In this document: positions 44,601 to 51,249 of the stretch, piece by piece
Layout: the number at the start of each line of letters is the position of its first letter
Numbering within the stretch: position 1 is the first letter of the stretch
Assembly (NCBI RefSeq): GCF_000418325.1
Contig: NC_021658.1
Coordinates: 13,372,501-13,436,500, forward strand
Direction: 5' to 3'
Length of the DNA stretch: 64,000 bases
Origin: Sorangium cellulosum So0157-2
Lineage (GTDB): Bacteria > Myxococcota_A > Polyangia > Polyangiales > Polyangiaceae
The notes under the pieces: model-generated
Databases searched by the model: none
What the model saw: the letters and a program-made list of their open reading frames with translations, nothing else
What the model was told of the DNA's origin: nothing
Made by a program: the position numbers and the translations under genes

Positions 44601-46302
44601 CAGGTATGTGGCGCCGCGCTGCATGGAGCCCTTCCTGCAGGCACCCAGTGCGAGCCATCAGCGGGAGCGCCGCGACCCGTGGTCCGGTATCCCCGAGGAG
44701 ATCGTGCGTGCCGCGGCGGCGGGTGACATCGGGGTCCCTGAAAAGGTCAGGAAGCGAGCCCGCCGGCGGCTGAAACGAACGACCGCGGCTCCACAGGAGC
44801 CGGCGCCTCTCGACGAGGAAGAGCTCGTCCGGCAGTGTCGCGAACTCGACGCGGCGTGGGCGCGGGAGGAGGGCAGGGAGCCGGAGCCCGCCGCTGACAT
44901 CACCATCATCCGGCGGGTAGCGGATCGGCTGAGCGCGCTGGAACTGGAGGAGGAGCACAAGAAACCGCGCCGATCGGTCGAGCTGTCGGGCCTCTTCGAG
45001 CGTGTGCGCCAGGAAGCTAGGCTCTCTGAGGACCCGGCGCCTGGCGCGGTGCGCAACGCGATGATCGCCGCGGTCGTCCGTAGCATGGGGTGGAGTAAAG
45101 AATGCTTCTGCCACTACGAGTGGACTGCACCTCCGGCTGTGGTCGACGACGCTATTGCCAGGCTCCGGCGCGCCGGCCCCACGCATGGTCACCGTGCTCC
45201 CATCGCGACCTTCCGCGAGAAGTACGTCTGGGTTGCAGTCAATGTCATCGCAGGAGAGCTGGCAGATCGACTCCCTGTATGGGACGAGGGCGCTGAAGCC
45301 TGGGTCCGCCTCGACGACCTGTCGAGCCTCGGGAACGGCATGCCCGACCCCCTCCCCATGAGCGCCTGGAAGAACGGAGCGCCAAGCCCGGTATGGCATC
45401 CCGAGATCCTGTGGACCCGCCATCTCGCCGATGTAAAAGATCTCGCCGCCCGCGCCGAGCGGTGGCTCACCGCTGCGCCGCTTCCCGACCCGTCCGCGCT
45501 CCTGCGCGCCGCCATCGAGCCCTGGGCCGACGCGGCGATCTTGAGCCTGCACACATATCGCCAGGGGCACATGTCGTGTGTTGATCAGGCCGTGTGGGTG
45601 ACTTCTTTCGCCGTTCCACAGGATACAGCGGCTCTGTGGATGCGCGACGCTCGATACCTATATTCACCACACAACCATCTCCACGAAGAGCGGATGACAG
45701 TGGGAACGGCTTTGCACGTGTCCCCTGCGATAGCTATCTGGGCGGCGTGGCTCGAGCAGCAAAGGGATTGGAAGGTGCACCGCACGTTGGATTCCAACGG
45801 TCGGATCGTCAACGTAAAACGAGTCCCCCTCGCCGCGGAGGTCTCCTGCGGAGATGAGGAGGAAGCGCGGCGCTCGTCCGAGGTATGGTTCCCGAACCCG
45901 TTGCTTGGAAAATACCTCGGGGTGGTCAGCGTACGTGGCAACCAGCACGGATTGAACTACCTGTCTCGCGAGGGGAAGACCGTCGCCGTCGAAATTGACG
46001 AGCAGCGCGGCGAGACATGGGTCTACAGTCATCAGTATCTTGCTGTCGATCGAAGCGCTCTGCTGACGTTTTGCCGGAAAAAGAAGCTCGTGCTCGCATG
46101 GGCGATTCGCCTCTTGCGCGAGGCCACCCCGGCGCTGTGGTACGAGGATGGCCCCGAGCACACGCGGCGCCCGTCGCACCTCGGCCACCGCTCGCGTGAT
46201 GTTTACTGGCTGGTTTTCGGGGATCCCGCGACGGGTGCTTACGAGCCCGTGCTCTTGGGGGACACGCTGGAACCTTTCCCGCATTACAAGAAAACCAAAT
46301 AG
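41608..46302 (+). CDS. Nuclease-STAND NTPase, Avs-like defence protein
   Basis: This 1,564-residue protein has an N-terminal PD-(D/E)xK/Mrr-like nuclease domain. GGDGGVE lies at about residues 53-58 and QAKW at 72-75, giving the D..(Q/E)xK pattern. A STAND/NACHT-type NTPase follows, with Walker A IGSPGLGKTH at about 355-364 and Walker B ALIVIDGIEES at about 443-453. The remaining 700 residues or so are a helical region of unknown family, where related proteins carry the sensor. This order (nuclease, NTPase, long C-terminus, about 1,500 residues) resembles Avs4-type anti-phage sensors that recognise phage proteins and then degrade DNA. The ATG start lies 41 bp after the activator gene. Function is inferred from architecture. 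Confidence 0.8.
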   Translation: MSMNTLLDWSRFERGSIGPERAFEAFVAQLFERMIRREYGPDVRQYVLKGAGGDGGVEAFARLRDDKVIGLQAKWFTENLDASRVAKIRTSIDTALERFPSLVRYLIALPQNLTLAPPRRQRATRAKGGVDRWEELVAQYQATHPDLVLVRWDEAALLDELSRADNHELGAIWFRHPLVSEADMDRAFRLARGRLRNRYVEDLHVTGEIEERLAADLFYPERVRAWLDRLTLAQRQLTDARALLSDAVPQLSKKERALVRRTSAAAKHTLGALIEHAATLEEAIQRGPEGRTPSAPDDGALSRLAEQLEKLNEKALGPHIADLVLSSVQTAVQAPWEIASVAGAWEGSTRHRLIIGSPGLGKTHSVAYAVREHLNRRLPAVLIVARDVDPRDGAQAIMARWLDRPGWSLGELLDALEVLAVLREAAHGAREANQPTYARALIVIDGIEESTHFETWASVLEEFTAATATRPRIHIAVTLRDSTMQRLEAPARWSSSRLKSTRDTDVAAIFQKYARHYEIDARDIPWIAWALPDALSVRLFADVFQHRKLTLEDGLDRSMERLFAAKLERVSEDARRAAKVEKAFWPARLVFELLVTVVDAWNRDRGTGVEARELLGKLLQDDVEFTADRARAALDACVAHGLVIEWRPWSVEVPPPRPRYQPATHHLTDYLIGKRAAVSTLVELRAHGRAPIPEAVAKHPDAAVVFGVVLAENGYFLADDLWSNEPAGFDPLSTQLSVLSRLPPALAGARASWVRTQILASTPQNRQALHRLVLPVARIPDHPLGVSLLDETLRAMPLAQRDPVWSVPEYLTGTGPWAGGAPDVLDSIALHPGVDRWDGLPLLLAWTCASVVEQRRCNARKELARWGASNVGGMVHLLRHMATVDDLQIVEDIVVAALGAVLGAPPDEGAVVDMARCVHDTFFAADAPVRTTDVVVREAGRAMVERAVYVRPGKVDALLTAARPPFPPRGPAVPAFDHAELAKYSDVLGGHVVTGDLSRYVAPRCMEPFLQAPSASHQRERRDPWSGIPEEIVRAAAAGDIGVPEKVRKRARRRLKRTTAAPQEPAPLDEEELVRQCRELDAAWAREEGREPEPAADITIIRRVADRLSALELEEEHKKPRRSVELSGLFERVRQEARLSEDPAPGAVRNAMIAAVVRSMGWSKECFCHYEWTAPPAVVDDAIARLRRAGPTHGHRAPIATFREKYVWVAVNVIAGELADRLPVWDEGAEAWVRLDDLSSLGNGMPDPLPMSAWKNGAPSPVWHPEILWTRHLADVKDLAARAERWLTAAPLPDPSALLRAAIEPWADAAILSLHTYRQGHMSCVDQAVWVTSFAVPQDTAALWMRDARYLYSPHNHLHEERMTVGTALHVSPAIAIWAAWLEQQRDWKVHRTLDSNGRIVNVKRVPLAAEVSCGDEEEARRSSEVWFPNPLLGKYLGVVSVRGNQHGLNYLSREGKTVAVEIDEQRGETWVYSHQYLAVDRSALLTFCRKKKLVLAWAIRLLREATPALWYEDGPEHTRRPSHLGHRSRDVYWLVFGDPATGAYEPVLLGDTLEPFPHYKKTK

Positions 46303-46671
46303 ATTGTTCGAGATGCATCAAGGCGCCGCTGACCGCACTTCCGATAATCACATATTCATGCCGTCAGCCCAACCTTCTCGATAGGCTCTATGCGCCATGT
46401 GTTGGGAACTAAGCCACAGCGGTCCATGCCATGTCGCTCTTCTCGCAGGTTAATAACCATCTTTTCTGGCGCCGCGGTACTGCGGGGAGCATCATCACGG
46501 GGCCACTCCGGTTACGCGGACACGTAGCGGATACCACAAATCTCGTGTATTATCCGGGATGCGACCGTTGCGCGTCCTGCATTGCTCTGACCAGCGCACG
46601 CGGCTGGTTGGCTGTGTCGTCAACGCGTGAGCGAGCATCGGCCGCTCGGGCGCCAGCGTTACGACCACTTG
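46303..46671. other. Intergenic region between convergent genes
   Basis: I see no gene here. It is less GC-rich than the flanks and contains neither a clear terminator nor a known repeat. It separates the STAND NTPase gene from the DUF5131 gene that converges on it. Confidence 0.5.
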
Positions 46672-47586
46672 CTAGTCTGTACGAAGAAGCATTGGATCGA
46701 AATTTCCTAGCGCCTTCCGGACGATCTCGGTCCGCAAGCCAGACCTCGCAATGATCGCCGTCGGCACCTGCCGGACCCATAGGTCCTCGGGCCACTCGGA
46801 CCAGTTACCCCCATGCCGATCGCGGAGCTTGAGCTCACTGTGGTTGAGGAGGACGTTTGCGCCGAGCTGCTTCAGGAAGTACGGCACTCTCGCCCGCCGG
46901 CAGGCATCGCGCAGCGTCCGCGCCCAGGCGACGTCGAACGGGCGTGCGTCCTCCCCAGACTCACCGCCCTGAATGATCCAGTCGATCGTGGGGAGCCACG
47001 CGTCCAGGTCAATCGCTTCGACCTGGGGCTCGACGGAGAGGAACCGCAAGGTCGACTTGTCGCCGACGCCGAGCAGCGCGTCGATGCGGTTCGTCATCGC
47101 GGCCGAGGTGATGCTCGTGCCAGCCCAGAGGTTGGAGGGCCACCGGATGCCCCACGCGCGGAGCTGCGCCGAGAACGCGGCCATGCGATGGGGCCGCTTC
47201 GTCAGCCAGAGCCACCGGTGCCGCTGCCCCTCGGGGCTGGTCACGTTGTGGACGAGCTCGTGCTCGAGGTACTCGAACGAGACCGCGTTCGAGAGGGCGT
47301 CGGACATGTCGGAGACGAATATCAGGCGCGGCGAGCCATCCAGCCAGGGTTTGTGGAGTCGGCCCCGGTCACGAAGATCCGACAGCCTCGCCGCCTTCGC
47401 CACGCGCCCCGCGAACAGCGTCACCCGATCGAAGGACGGCGCGAACCCCGGATGCCTCCCGCCCTTGCGCTCGTGCAGCACGCCGGCGTAGCAGGACTTG
47501 CGCTGCGGACCCCAGAGCTCGCAGCCATCGCAGCCCATGGTCGGGTTCACGGTGTCGTCGCACCACTGGATGCCGGTGCCCTGCAT
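46672..47586 (-). CDS. DUF5131 (phage Gp37/Gp68) family protein
   Basis: This 304-residue protein opens with IQWCDDTVNPTMGCDGCELWGPQRKSCYA, the Cys-rich signature of the phage Gp37/Gp68 (DUF5131) family. The fold is thought to be a radical-SAM-like barrel, and the cysteines could hold an iron-sulfur cluster. Family strands follow: RLIFVSDMSDALS, RWLWLTKRPHRM, NLWAGTSITS, RFLSVEPQVE, DWIIQGGESGEDARPFDVAWARTLRDAC and PYFLKQLGA. Such genes travel in phages and plasmids. The biochemical activity is not established. It is convergent with the STAND gene. Confidence 0.88.
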   Translation of the reverse strand: MQGTGIQWCDDTVNPTMGCDGCELWGPQRKSCYAGVLHERKGGRHPGFAPSFDRVTLFAGRVAKAARLSDLRDRGRLHKPWLDGSPRLIFVSDMSDALSNAVSFEYLEHELVHNVTSPEGQRHRWLWLTKRPHRMAAFSAQLRAWGIRWPSNLWAGTSITSAAMTNRIDALLGVGDKSTLRFLSVEPQVEAIDLDAWLPTIDWIIQGGESGEDARPFDVAWARTLRDACRRARVPYFLKQLGANVLLNHSELKLRDRHGGNWSEWPEDLWVRQVPTAIIARSGLRTEIVRKALGNFDPMLLRTD

Positions 47587-47697
47587 GCGCTGCTTCCGGT
47601 TCTATGTGCGGACGGTGGCCGAGGCGCCACCCTGTCCACAAAGTCGAAACGTCTCCACAATCCGGCCGGTTGACTTCGAGCACCCCCGCGGGCGTGG

Positions 47698-48474
47698 CTA
47701 CTCTGCCGCCGTGGCGTGTTCATTGGCGTTCGCGTCGTTTTGAGCCTCATCTGGGGTCCCCTCCGCTCCGGATGCGAGCCAGGCGCCGATCTGTGCGCCC
47801 AGCTTGTTCACGCGCTCGACGAACGCTTGCTGCTGCGCGAGCGCCTGCTCGTACTTCGACCGGAGCTCCAGCGAGGGCGGCGCGCTGCCCAGCGTGGGCA
47901 ACACCTCGGCCTCAAGCAGATCCACCCGATCGGTCCAGATCTCTAGCGTCGTCTGAAGGCCGCGCAGGGCGTGCTCCGCGTCGGGCTGCGAAGACTTTTT
48001 CGTCGATGCCTTCACCGCTGCGGGATTGAGGCGCCGCTTCAGGTCGCGCACCGAGAGTCCCTCGGCAAGGACGGTCTTGACGTACTCGTCGCGCTTCTTG
48101 GGGGTGGTGACCGTCACCAGGAGCTGCAAGTGCGAGAAGCTGATCGGGAGCCCGGTCACGCTCTTCCGCCTGAGAAGCTCGGAAAGCTCGCTCGACGACC
48201 AGCACTCGGCGACCTTCGCGTGCCGGTAGAGCAGCGTCTTATCGAAGCCCAGCGCGCGGGCCAGCTGCTCGACGCCGCCTTGCCCATACTTGTTGGGCTC
48301 TTTCCGGATGGCGTTCACCAGGGCGCCCAGCCGATGCCTGACCTTCGCGTCCTCGGTTCCTGTAGCCGCGAGCTCTTTGCGGATGCTGTCGCACTCCTTG
48401 CGGAGCGCCGAGGTCATCTTCTGGAGCGCGCGCTCCGCGCGGCTCGGCTTCGGTTCGCGGTCATCCTTTCGCAT
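47698..48474 (-). CDS. DUF1016-N-like helical protein
   Basis: This 258-residue protein is helical and charged. The stretch KYGQGGVEQLARALGFDKTLLYRHAKVAECW... FSHLQLLVTVTTPKKRDEYVKTVLAEGLSVRDLKRRL, about residues 75-170, resembles the N-terminal domain of DUF1016 (YhcG) proteins and also some ParB-type HTH regions. The DUF1016 nuclease half is missing; instead a coiled-coil region (RVDLLEAEVLP, YEQALAQQQAFVERVNKLG) ends the protein. The ATG follows a promoter gap that is divergent with the small-peptide genes. It may be a DNA-binding partner protein. Confidence 0.6.
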   Translation of the reverse strand: MRKDDREPKPSRAERALQKMTSALRKECDSIRKELAATGTEDAKVRHRLGALVNAIRKEPNKYGQGGVEQLARALGFDKTLLYRHAKVAECWSSSELSELLRRKSVTGLPISFSHLQLLVTVTTPKKRDEYVKTVLAEGLSVRDLKRRLNPAAVKASTKKSSQPDAEHALRGLQTTLEIWTDRVDLLEAEVLPTLGSAPPSLELRSKYEQALAQQQAFVERVNKLGAQIGAWLASGAEGTPDEAQNDANANEHATAAE

Positions 48475-48567
48475 CGCTTGGCTCCTTGCCGGGGGAATAC
48501 CTCAGGCGCAGCGCATCCGGGTCGCGTCTCGTGGCCATCGTGTACGGTCAGCCGCGGGCCCACCGGG

Positions 48568-48593
48568 TGCAAATACTGGAAATTACAAGGGAT
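48568..48593 (+). promoter_or_regulatory. Possible promoter before the first peptide-pair copy
   Basis: TGCAAA is separated by 17 nt from GATAAT, an acceptable -10 element, in an unusually AT-rich stretch before the peptide genes. The -35 match is weak. Confidence 0.3.
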
Positions 48594-48634
48594 AATACTG
48601 ATGAAGGAGGTCTCCGCTCGAGAGATTCACGTCC

Positions 48635-48727
48635 ATGAAGAACCACAAGTTCCTCGTGAAAGTGCTGCGCATCACCGCGGCGGTCCTCGCGATGGCCGCG
48701 CAGGTGCTCCTCGCCTGCGTGGGCTAA
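48635..48727 (+). CDS. 30-residue membrane peptide A (copy 1)
   Basis: The peptide has a short basic head (MKNHKFLVKVLRI), one hydrophobic helix (TAAVLAMAAQVLLACVG), and ends straight after it. A near-identical peptide is encoded at 59719-59811, with about two-thirds of the residues conserved including LRI, AAVL, AQV, LAC and G. That repetition argues strongly for a real gene. In both copies an ATGAAGGAG stands 34-35 nt before the ATG, and its GGAG can pair with a nearby CTCC. A GTGGG/CCCAC hairpin spans its stop codon. Its function is unknown; membrane toxin, signal or leader peptides are options. Confidence 0.6.
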   Translation: MKNHKFLVKVLRITAAVLAMAAQVLLACVG

Positions 48728-48751
48728 TCACCCACGAGGTCCCTGTCCACC

Positions 48752-48772
48752 GCGGCCCTTCGCCCGGGTCGC
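48752..48772 (+). promoter_or_regulatory. Leader hairpin before peptide B copy 1
   Basis: GCGGCCC pairs with GGGTCGC (one G-T wobble, 7 bp, TTCGCCC loop) and is followed by CTTTTCTGTT. It looks like an intrinsic terminator or attenuator between peptide genes A and B. Confidence 0.4.
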
Positions 48773-48828
48773 CTTTTCTGTTCCGTCCATATCGAACCGC
48801 GCCCCTCGGCGCTGATGGAGAGATCCCC

Positions 48829-48978
48829 ATGTCCGAGAACAACGAGAACGCCACGTCCGCTGTCTCCTCCTACGTCCTCCGCGTGTTCACGAACGAGTCG
48901 GTGAAGAAGGGCGCCGCCGCTGCCGTCGCCGGCCTCCTGGTCGCGGCCGTGTCGGAGGCGATCTGGCCGTCACGGTGA
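48829..48978 (+). CDS. 49-residue membrane peptide B (copy 1)
   Basis: This small protein has a polar head (MSENNENATS), an amphipathic stretch (SYVLRVFTNESVKKG), one hydrophobic helix (AAAAVAGLLVAAVSEA) and the ending IWPSR. A paralogue at 59910-60068 shares the pattern YVLRVFTNE/YIIRVLTAE, then KKG, AVAGLLVAA and SEAIWPS, so the gene is conserved within the window. Its stop overlaps the GTG of the next gene (GTGA). The glycine-poor hydrophobic segment fits a single membrane span or a holin-like peptide. The function is unknown. Confidence 0.7.
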   Translation: MSENNENATSAVSSYVLRVFTNESVKKGAAAAVAGLLVAAVSEAIWPSR

Positions 48979-49325
48979 GCGAGCTGATCGGCGAGGCCCT
49001 GCTGGAGCTGCTCCGGCACGGTCTGCCCCGGCGCGTGCCGACGGCGGCGAGCATGCTCGACTGGCTCCGGGAGGCGGCAACCCCGCCCCCGGGTGTCGAG
49101 CTCTTCAGCGCCGACGGCTCAGCGTTCACCGGCGTCGTGATTGTCGACCGGAACCGGCCGCTCTTCATGCTCGCCGCACGGCAGGGCCCAGCGCCGCGCA
49201 TCCACATGGGTCCGTCCGCACCGCCCAGCGCTCCGCGCCACGGCTCGCCCTACGGCCAGCGGTCCCTGTTCGACGAGGACGACGAGGCCTACTGGCGCGA
49301 CGGCCATGCCGGCTGGCCGCGGTAA
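48975..49325 (+). CDS. Hypothetical protein coupled to peptide B
   Basis: This 116-residue protein starts at the GTG that overlaps the stop of peptide B, and it overlaps the RadC start at its end, so it is part of one translation unit. The head is helical (SELIGEALLELLRHGLP), the middle looks like a beta hairpin (GVELFSADGSAFTGVVIVDRN), and the tail is Pro/Asp-rich (DEDDEAYW). No family was recognised. Confidence 0.6.
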   Translation: MSELIGEALLELLRHGLPRRVPTAASMLDWLREAATPPPGVELFSADGSAFTGVVIVDRNRPLFMLAARQGPAPRIHMGPSAPPSAPRHGSPYGQRSLFDEDDEAYWRDGHAGWPR

Positions 49326-49953
49326 GGCTGGCCCTGGAGCTGAGCACCTAGCCGTTCCGCTCGGGAGCGAGCTCGCGGCACCGGAGGCCGAGCTGCTCCG
49401 CACCGTCCTGCGGAGCCAGCACATCGCGGACCGGCTCGCCCGCGCCCCTGGCGGTTGGCGAGACCTGAGCGAGCACGAGCTGGAGCAGCTCCGGCTCACG
49501 AAGGCCCAGCGCCGCGCCGTTTTGGCGTTGCAGCAGCTCGTTCGCAGCGGCTACCCCTCGCTGCCGAAGCACAAGTTCTCCTGCTCGGCGGATATCGCCC
49601 GCATCTACGCCGACCGGCTGGGCGGGCTCGTCTACGAGGTGATGCTCGCCATCGCGCTCAACGGCCGGAACGAGTTCATGGCCGAGCTCGAGCTGGCGCG
49701 GGGCGGGAGGCACGGCGCTGCGCTCACCGTCACCGACGCGCTGCGGCCGGTCGTCCGTGCCGGCGCCAGCGCGTTCGTCCTCGTGCACAACCACCCGAGC
49801 GGGGATCCGATGCCCAGCCCGGAGGACATCGCGCTCACGACGGCGATGAAGAGGGCGGCTGACCTCGTGAGCATTCCTCTGGTCGACCACATCATCATTG
49901 GAGGTCGCGGTGGAGGATTCAGCTCCATGCTCGACCTCTGCATCATCCAGTAA
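49306..49953 (+). CDS. radC: RadC/JAB-domain protein
   Basis: This 215-residue protein has the RadC fold. A helical N-terminal region (LSEHELEQLRLTKAQRRAVLALQQL) is followed by the JAB/MPN+ core. FVLVHNHPSGDPMPSPEDIALTT near residues 155-178 carries the HxH...S...D metal-binding signature, and LVDHIIIGGRGGGFSSM closes the domain. RadC proteins are frequent on phages and plasmids, where they are thought to act in DNA repair or anti-restriction; a true role is not proved. The start at ATG 49306 overlaps the preceding gene by 20 bp; a longer frame exists but is a shadow of that gene. Confidence 0.85.
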   Translation: MPAGRGKAGPGAEHLAVPLGSELAAPEAELLRTVLRSQHIADRLARAPGGWRDLSEHELEQLRLTKAQRRAVLALQQLVRSGYPSLPKHKFSCSADIARIYADRLGGLVYEVMLAIALNGRNEFMAELELARGGRHGAALTVTDALRPVVRAGASAFVLVHNHPSGDPMPSPEDIALTTAMKRAADLVSIPLVDHIIIGGRGGGFSSMLDLCIIQ

Positions 49954-50046
49954 GCAGGCTACCAACAGAACGTACTGCCTTCATCGTCGTGCTGCACTGG
50001 TCTACAGCAGCGCTGACGATCTCTCTTGCGAATCCTGACCCCACAG

Positions 50047-50083
50047 GGCGCCCGCTGGCACGAGCTCTCGTGCTCCGGGCGCC
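50047..50083 (+). promoter_or_regulatory. Long leader hairpin before the next gene
   Basis: GGCGCCCG pairs with CGGGCGCC, and inside it CACGAG pairs with CTCGTG. The stem is followed by TTTCCGCTTT, then AAAGGAAC and the ATG at 50112. It could terminate the RadC unit or regulate the next one. Confidence 0.5.
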
Positions 50084-50111
50084 TTTCCGCTTTGGAAGAA
50101 AGGAACATCTC

Positions 50112-50399
50112 ATGCGCATCAACGGTCGTACGCTCCGCCCCTCGACCCTCGCCGAGCGTCGTCTGCTCCTGTCGCTCGGCACCGCCTCCCTGCGCGTGCC
50201 GCGCAGCATGAATCCGTTTGCCGTCGCCCGGCGGCTGCGCCGCGCCGCGCTAGGAAACAGCCCCGATCACAACTTCGCCCGCGACTTGGTCAAGGCGAAG
50301 AAGCGGACCGACCAGCTTCCGGTGCCCTCGCCGGACCTGGACCTTCCGGAGCCCACGAACCCCGACGAGGGCGTGATCGTCCATGGCCGGGCGGCGTAG
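50112..50399 (+). CDS. Hypothetical basic protein
   Basis: This 95-residue, strongly basic protein starts at ATG 50112 after an AAGGA site 6-7 nt upstream. The first 60 residues (MRINGRTLRPSTLAERRLLLSLG... ARRLRRAALG) are helical and Arg-rich. The tail is acidic and Pro-rich (LPVPSPDLDLPEPTNPDEG). It overlaps the next gene by 17 bp. No family was recognised; a nucleic-acid-binding role would fit the basic head but is a guess. Confidence 0.6.
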   Translation: MRINGRTLRPSTLAERRLLLSLGTASLRVPRSMNPFAVARRLRRAALGNSPDHNFARDLVKAKKRTDQLPVPSPDLDLPEPTNPDEGVIVHGRAA

Positions 50400-51126
50400 C
50401 GGTCTTGCTGGGCTGGAGCGCGTTCTTCGCGCGCTCGAGCCCGGGTCGCACAATATCGGGGATTACATCGCCGAGCACGACGAGGAGCTCGCAGTGCTGC
50501 TCGGCGTTGACGCCAGCGAGCTCCGGGCGCTGGCCGGCCAGCTCGATGAAGAGGCGGCTCCCCGGGTTCGCGCGCTCCTCCAGCAACGAGCTGAAGCCCG
50601 CACGCTGCGTCATCAGGCAGCCCGTCGCGATAGGGTCCTGGCGGCAGCGCAGCGGCTTGCCATGACGGCAGTCTGGCGCGACAGCGCGGCGCTGCTGGAC
50701 ATGAGCCTCCTCCTCGGCGACCTGCTTGCGGATGTGACTATCCAGCACATCAGCCTGGTGAGCCGTGTCTTCGCGGTACATCTGCCCCGTAAGAAGCTGG
50801 TCGAGGTCGCAGAGGTACTTCCGAGACAGTTCCCTGATCTGGTGAGCTGGGTGGCCCGGGATGCGCTTCACTTCCGCTGGCGTCAGGGTCGAGGCGGGCT
50901 GAGCCTCTACTCGCAGGTGGTGCCAGCCAGCGAGTCCGCCCACGTCCTCCACGTCAGCATCCCGGCTCCTGCCATTAGGAAGCACCGGCCAGCCCCGGCT
51001 TCAGCTTCCCCGGGGTACCGCAGCCAAGACGCCCCACGCCCGGTGCCCGCGAACGCAGCGCCCGCTGCCGCTCGCGCCACGGGATGGCTCGCCGAGGCTC
51101 TCACCGAAGCTGCGTTCTCGGCCTAG
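50383..51126 (+). CDS. Helical hypothetical protein
   Basis: This 247-residue protein is mostly alpha helices (SHNIGDYIAEHDEELAVLLGVDASELRALAGQLDEEAAPRVRALLQQRAEARTL) with a central hydrophobic block (LLDMSLLLGDLLADVTIQHISLVSRVF), not a clear membrane span. The C-terminal 60 residues are Pro/Ala-rich and disordered. The ATG start overlaps the previous gene. No family was recognised. Confidence 0.6.
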   Translation: MAGRRSGLAGLERVLRALEPGSHNIGDYIAEHDEELAVLLGVDASELRALAGQLDEEAAPRVRALLQQRAEARTLRHQAARRDRVLAAAQRLAMTAVWRDSAALLDMSLLLGDLLADVTIQHISLVSRVFAVHLPRKKLVEVAEVLPRQFPDLVSWVARDALHFRWRQGRGGLSLYSQVVPASESAHVLHVSIPAPAIRKHRPAPASASPGYRSQDAPRPVPANAAPAAARATGWLAEALTEAAFSA

Positions 51127-51134
51127 CGATCACC

Positions 51135-51198
51135 GCGGTCCATCGTCGTCTGGTGGACCGCTGCTCTGGGCAGCGTGCGGGTTCTCCGCGCAGCGCCC
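51135..51198 (+). promoter_or_regulatory. Two leader hairpins before the 312-residue gene
   Basis: GCGGTCCA (51135) pairs with TGGACCGC (to 51161). A second stem (GGGC...GTGCGG with CCGCGC...GCCC, 51168-51198) has an internal loop and is followed by GCTTCTTCTCC. Confidence 0.4.
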
Positions 51199-51249
51199 GC
51201 TTCTTCTCCGCCACCACACACTCACTCTCCACGACAAGGAGTCCACACC

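Noticed and set aside
43921..45570. A 549-codon minus-strand open frame within the STAND gene
   Set aside because: It lies entirely inside the much longer, domain-bearing plus-strand gene and has no own family.
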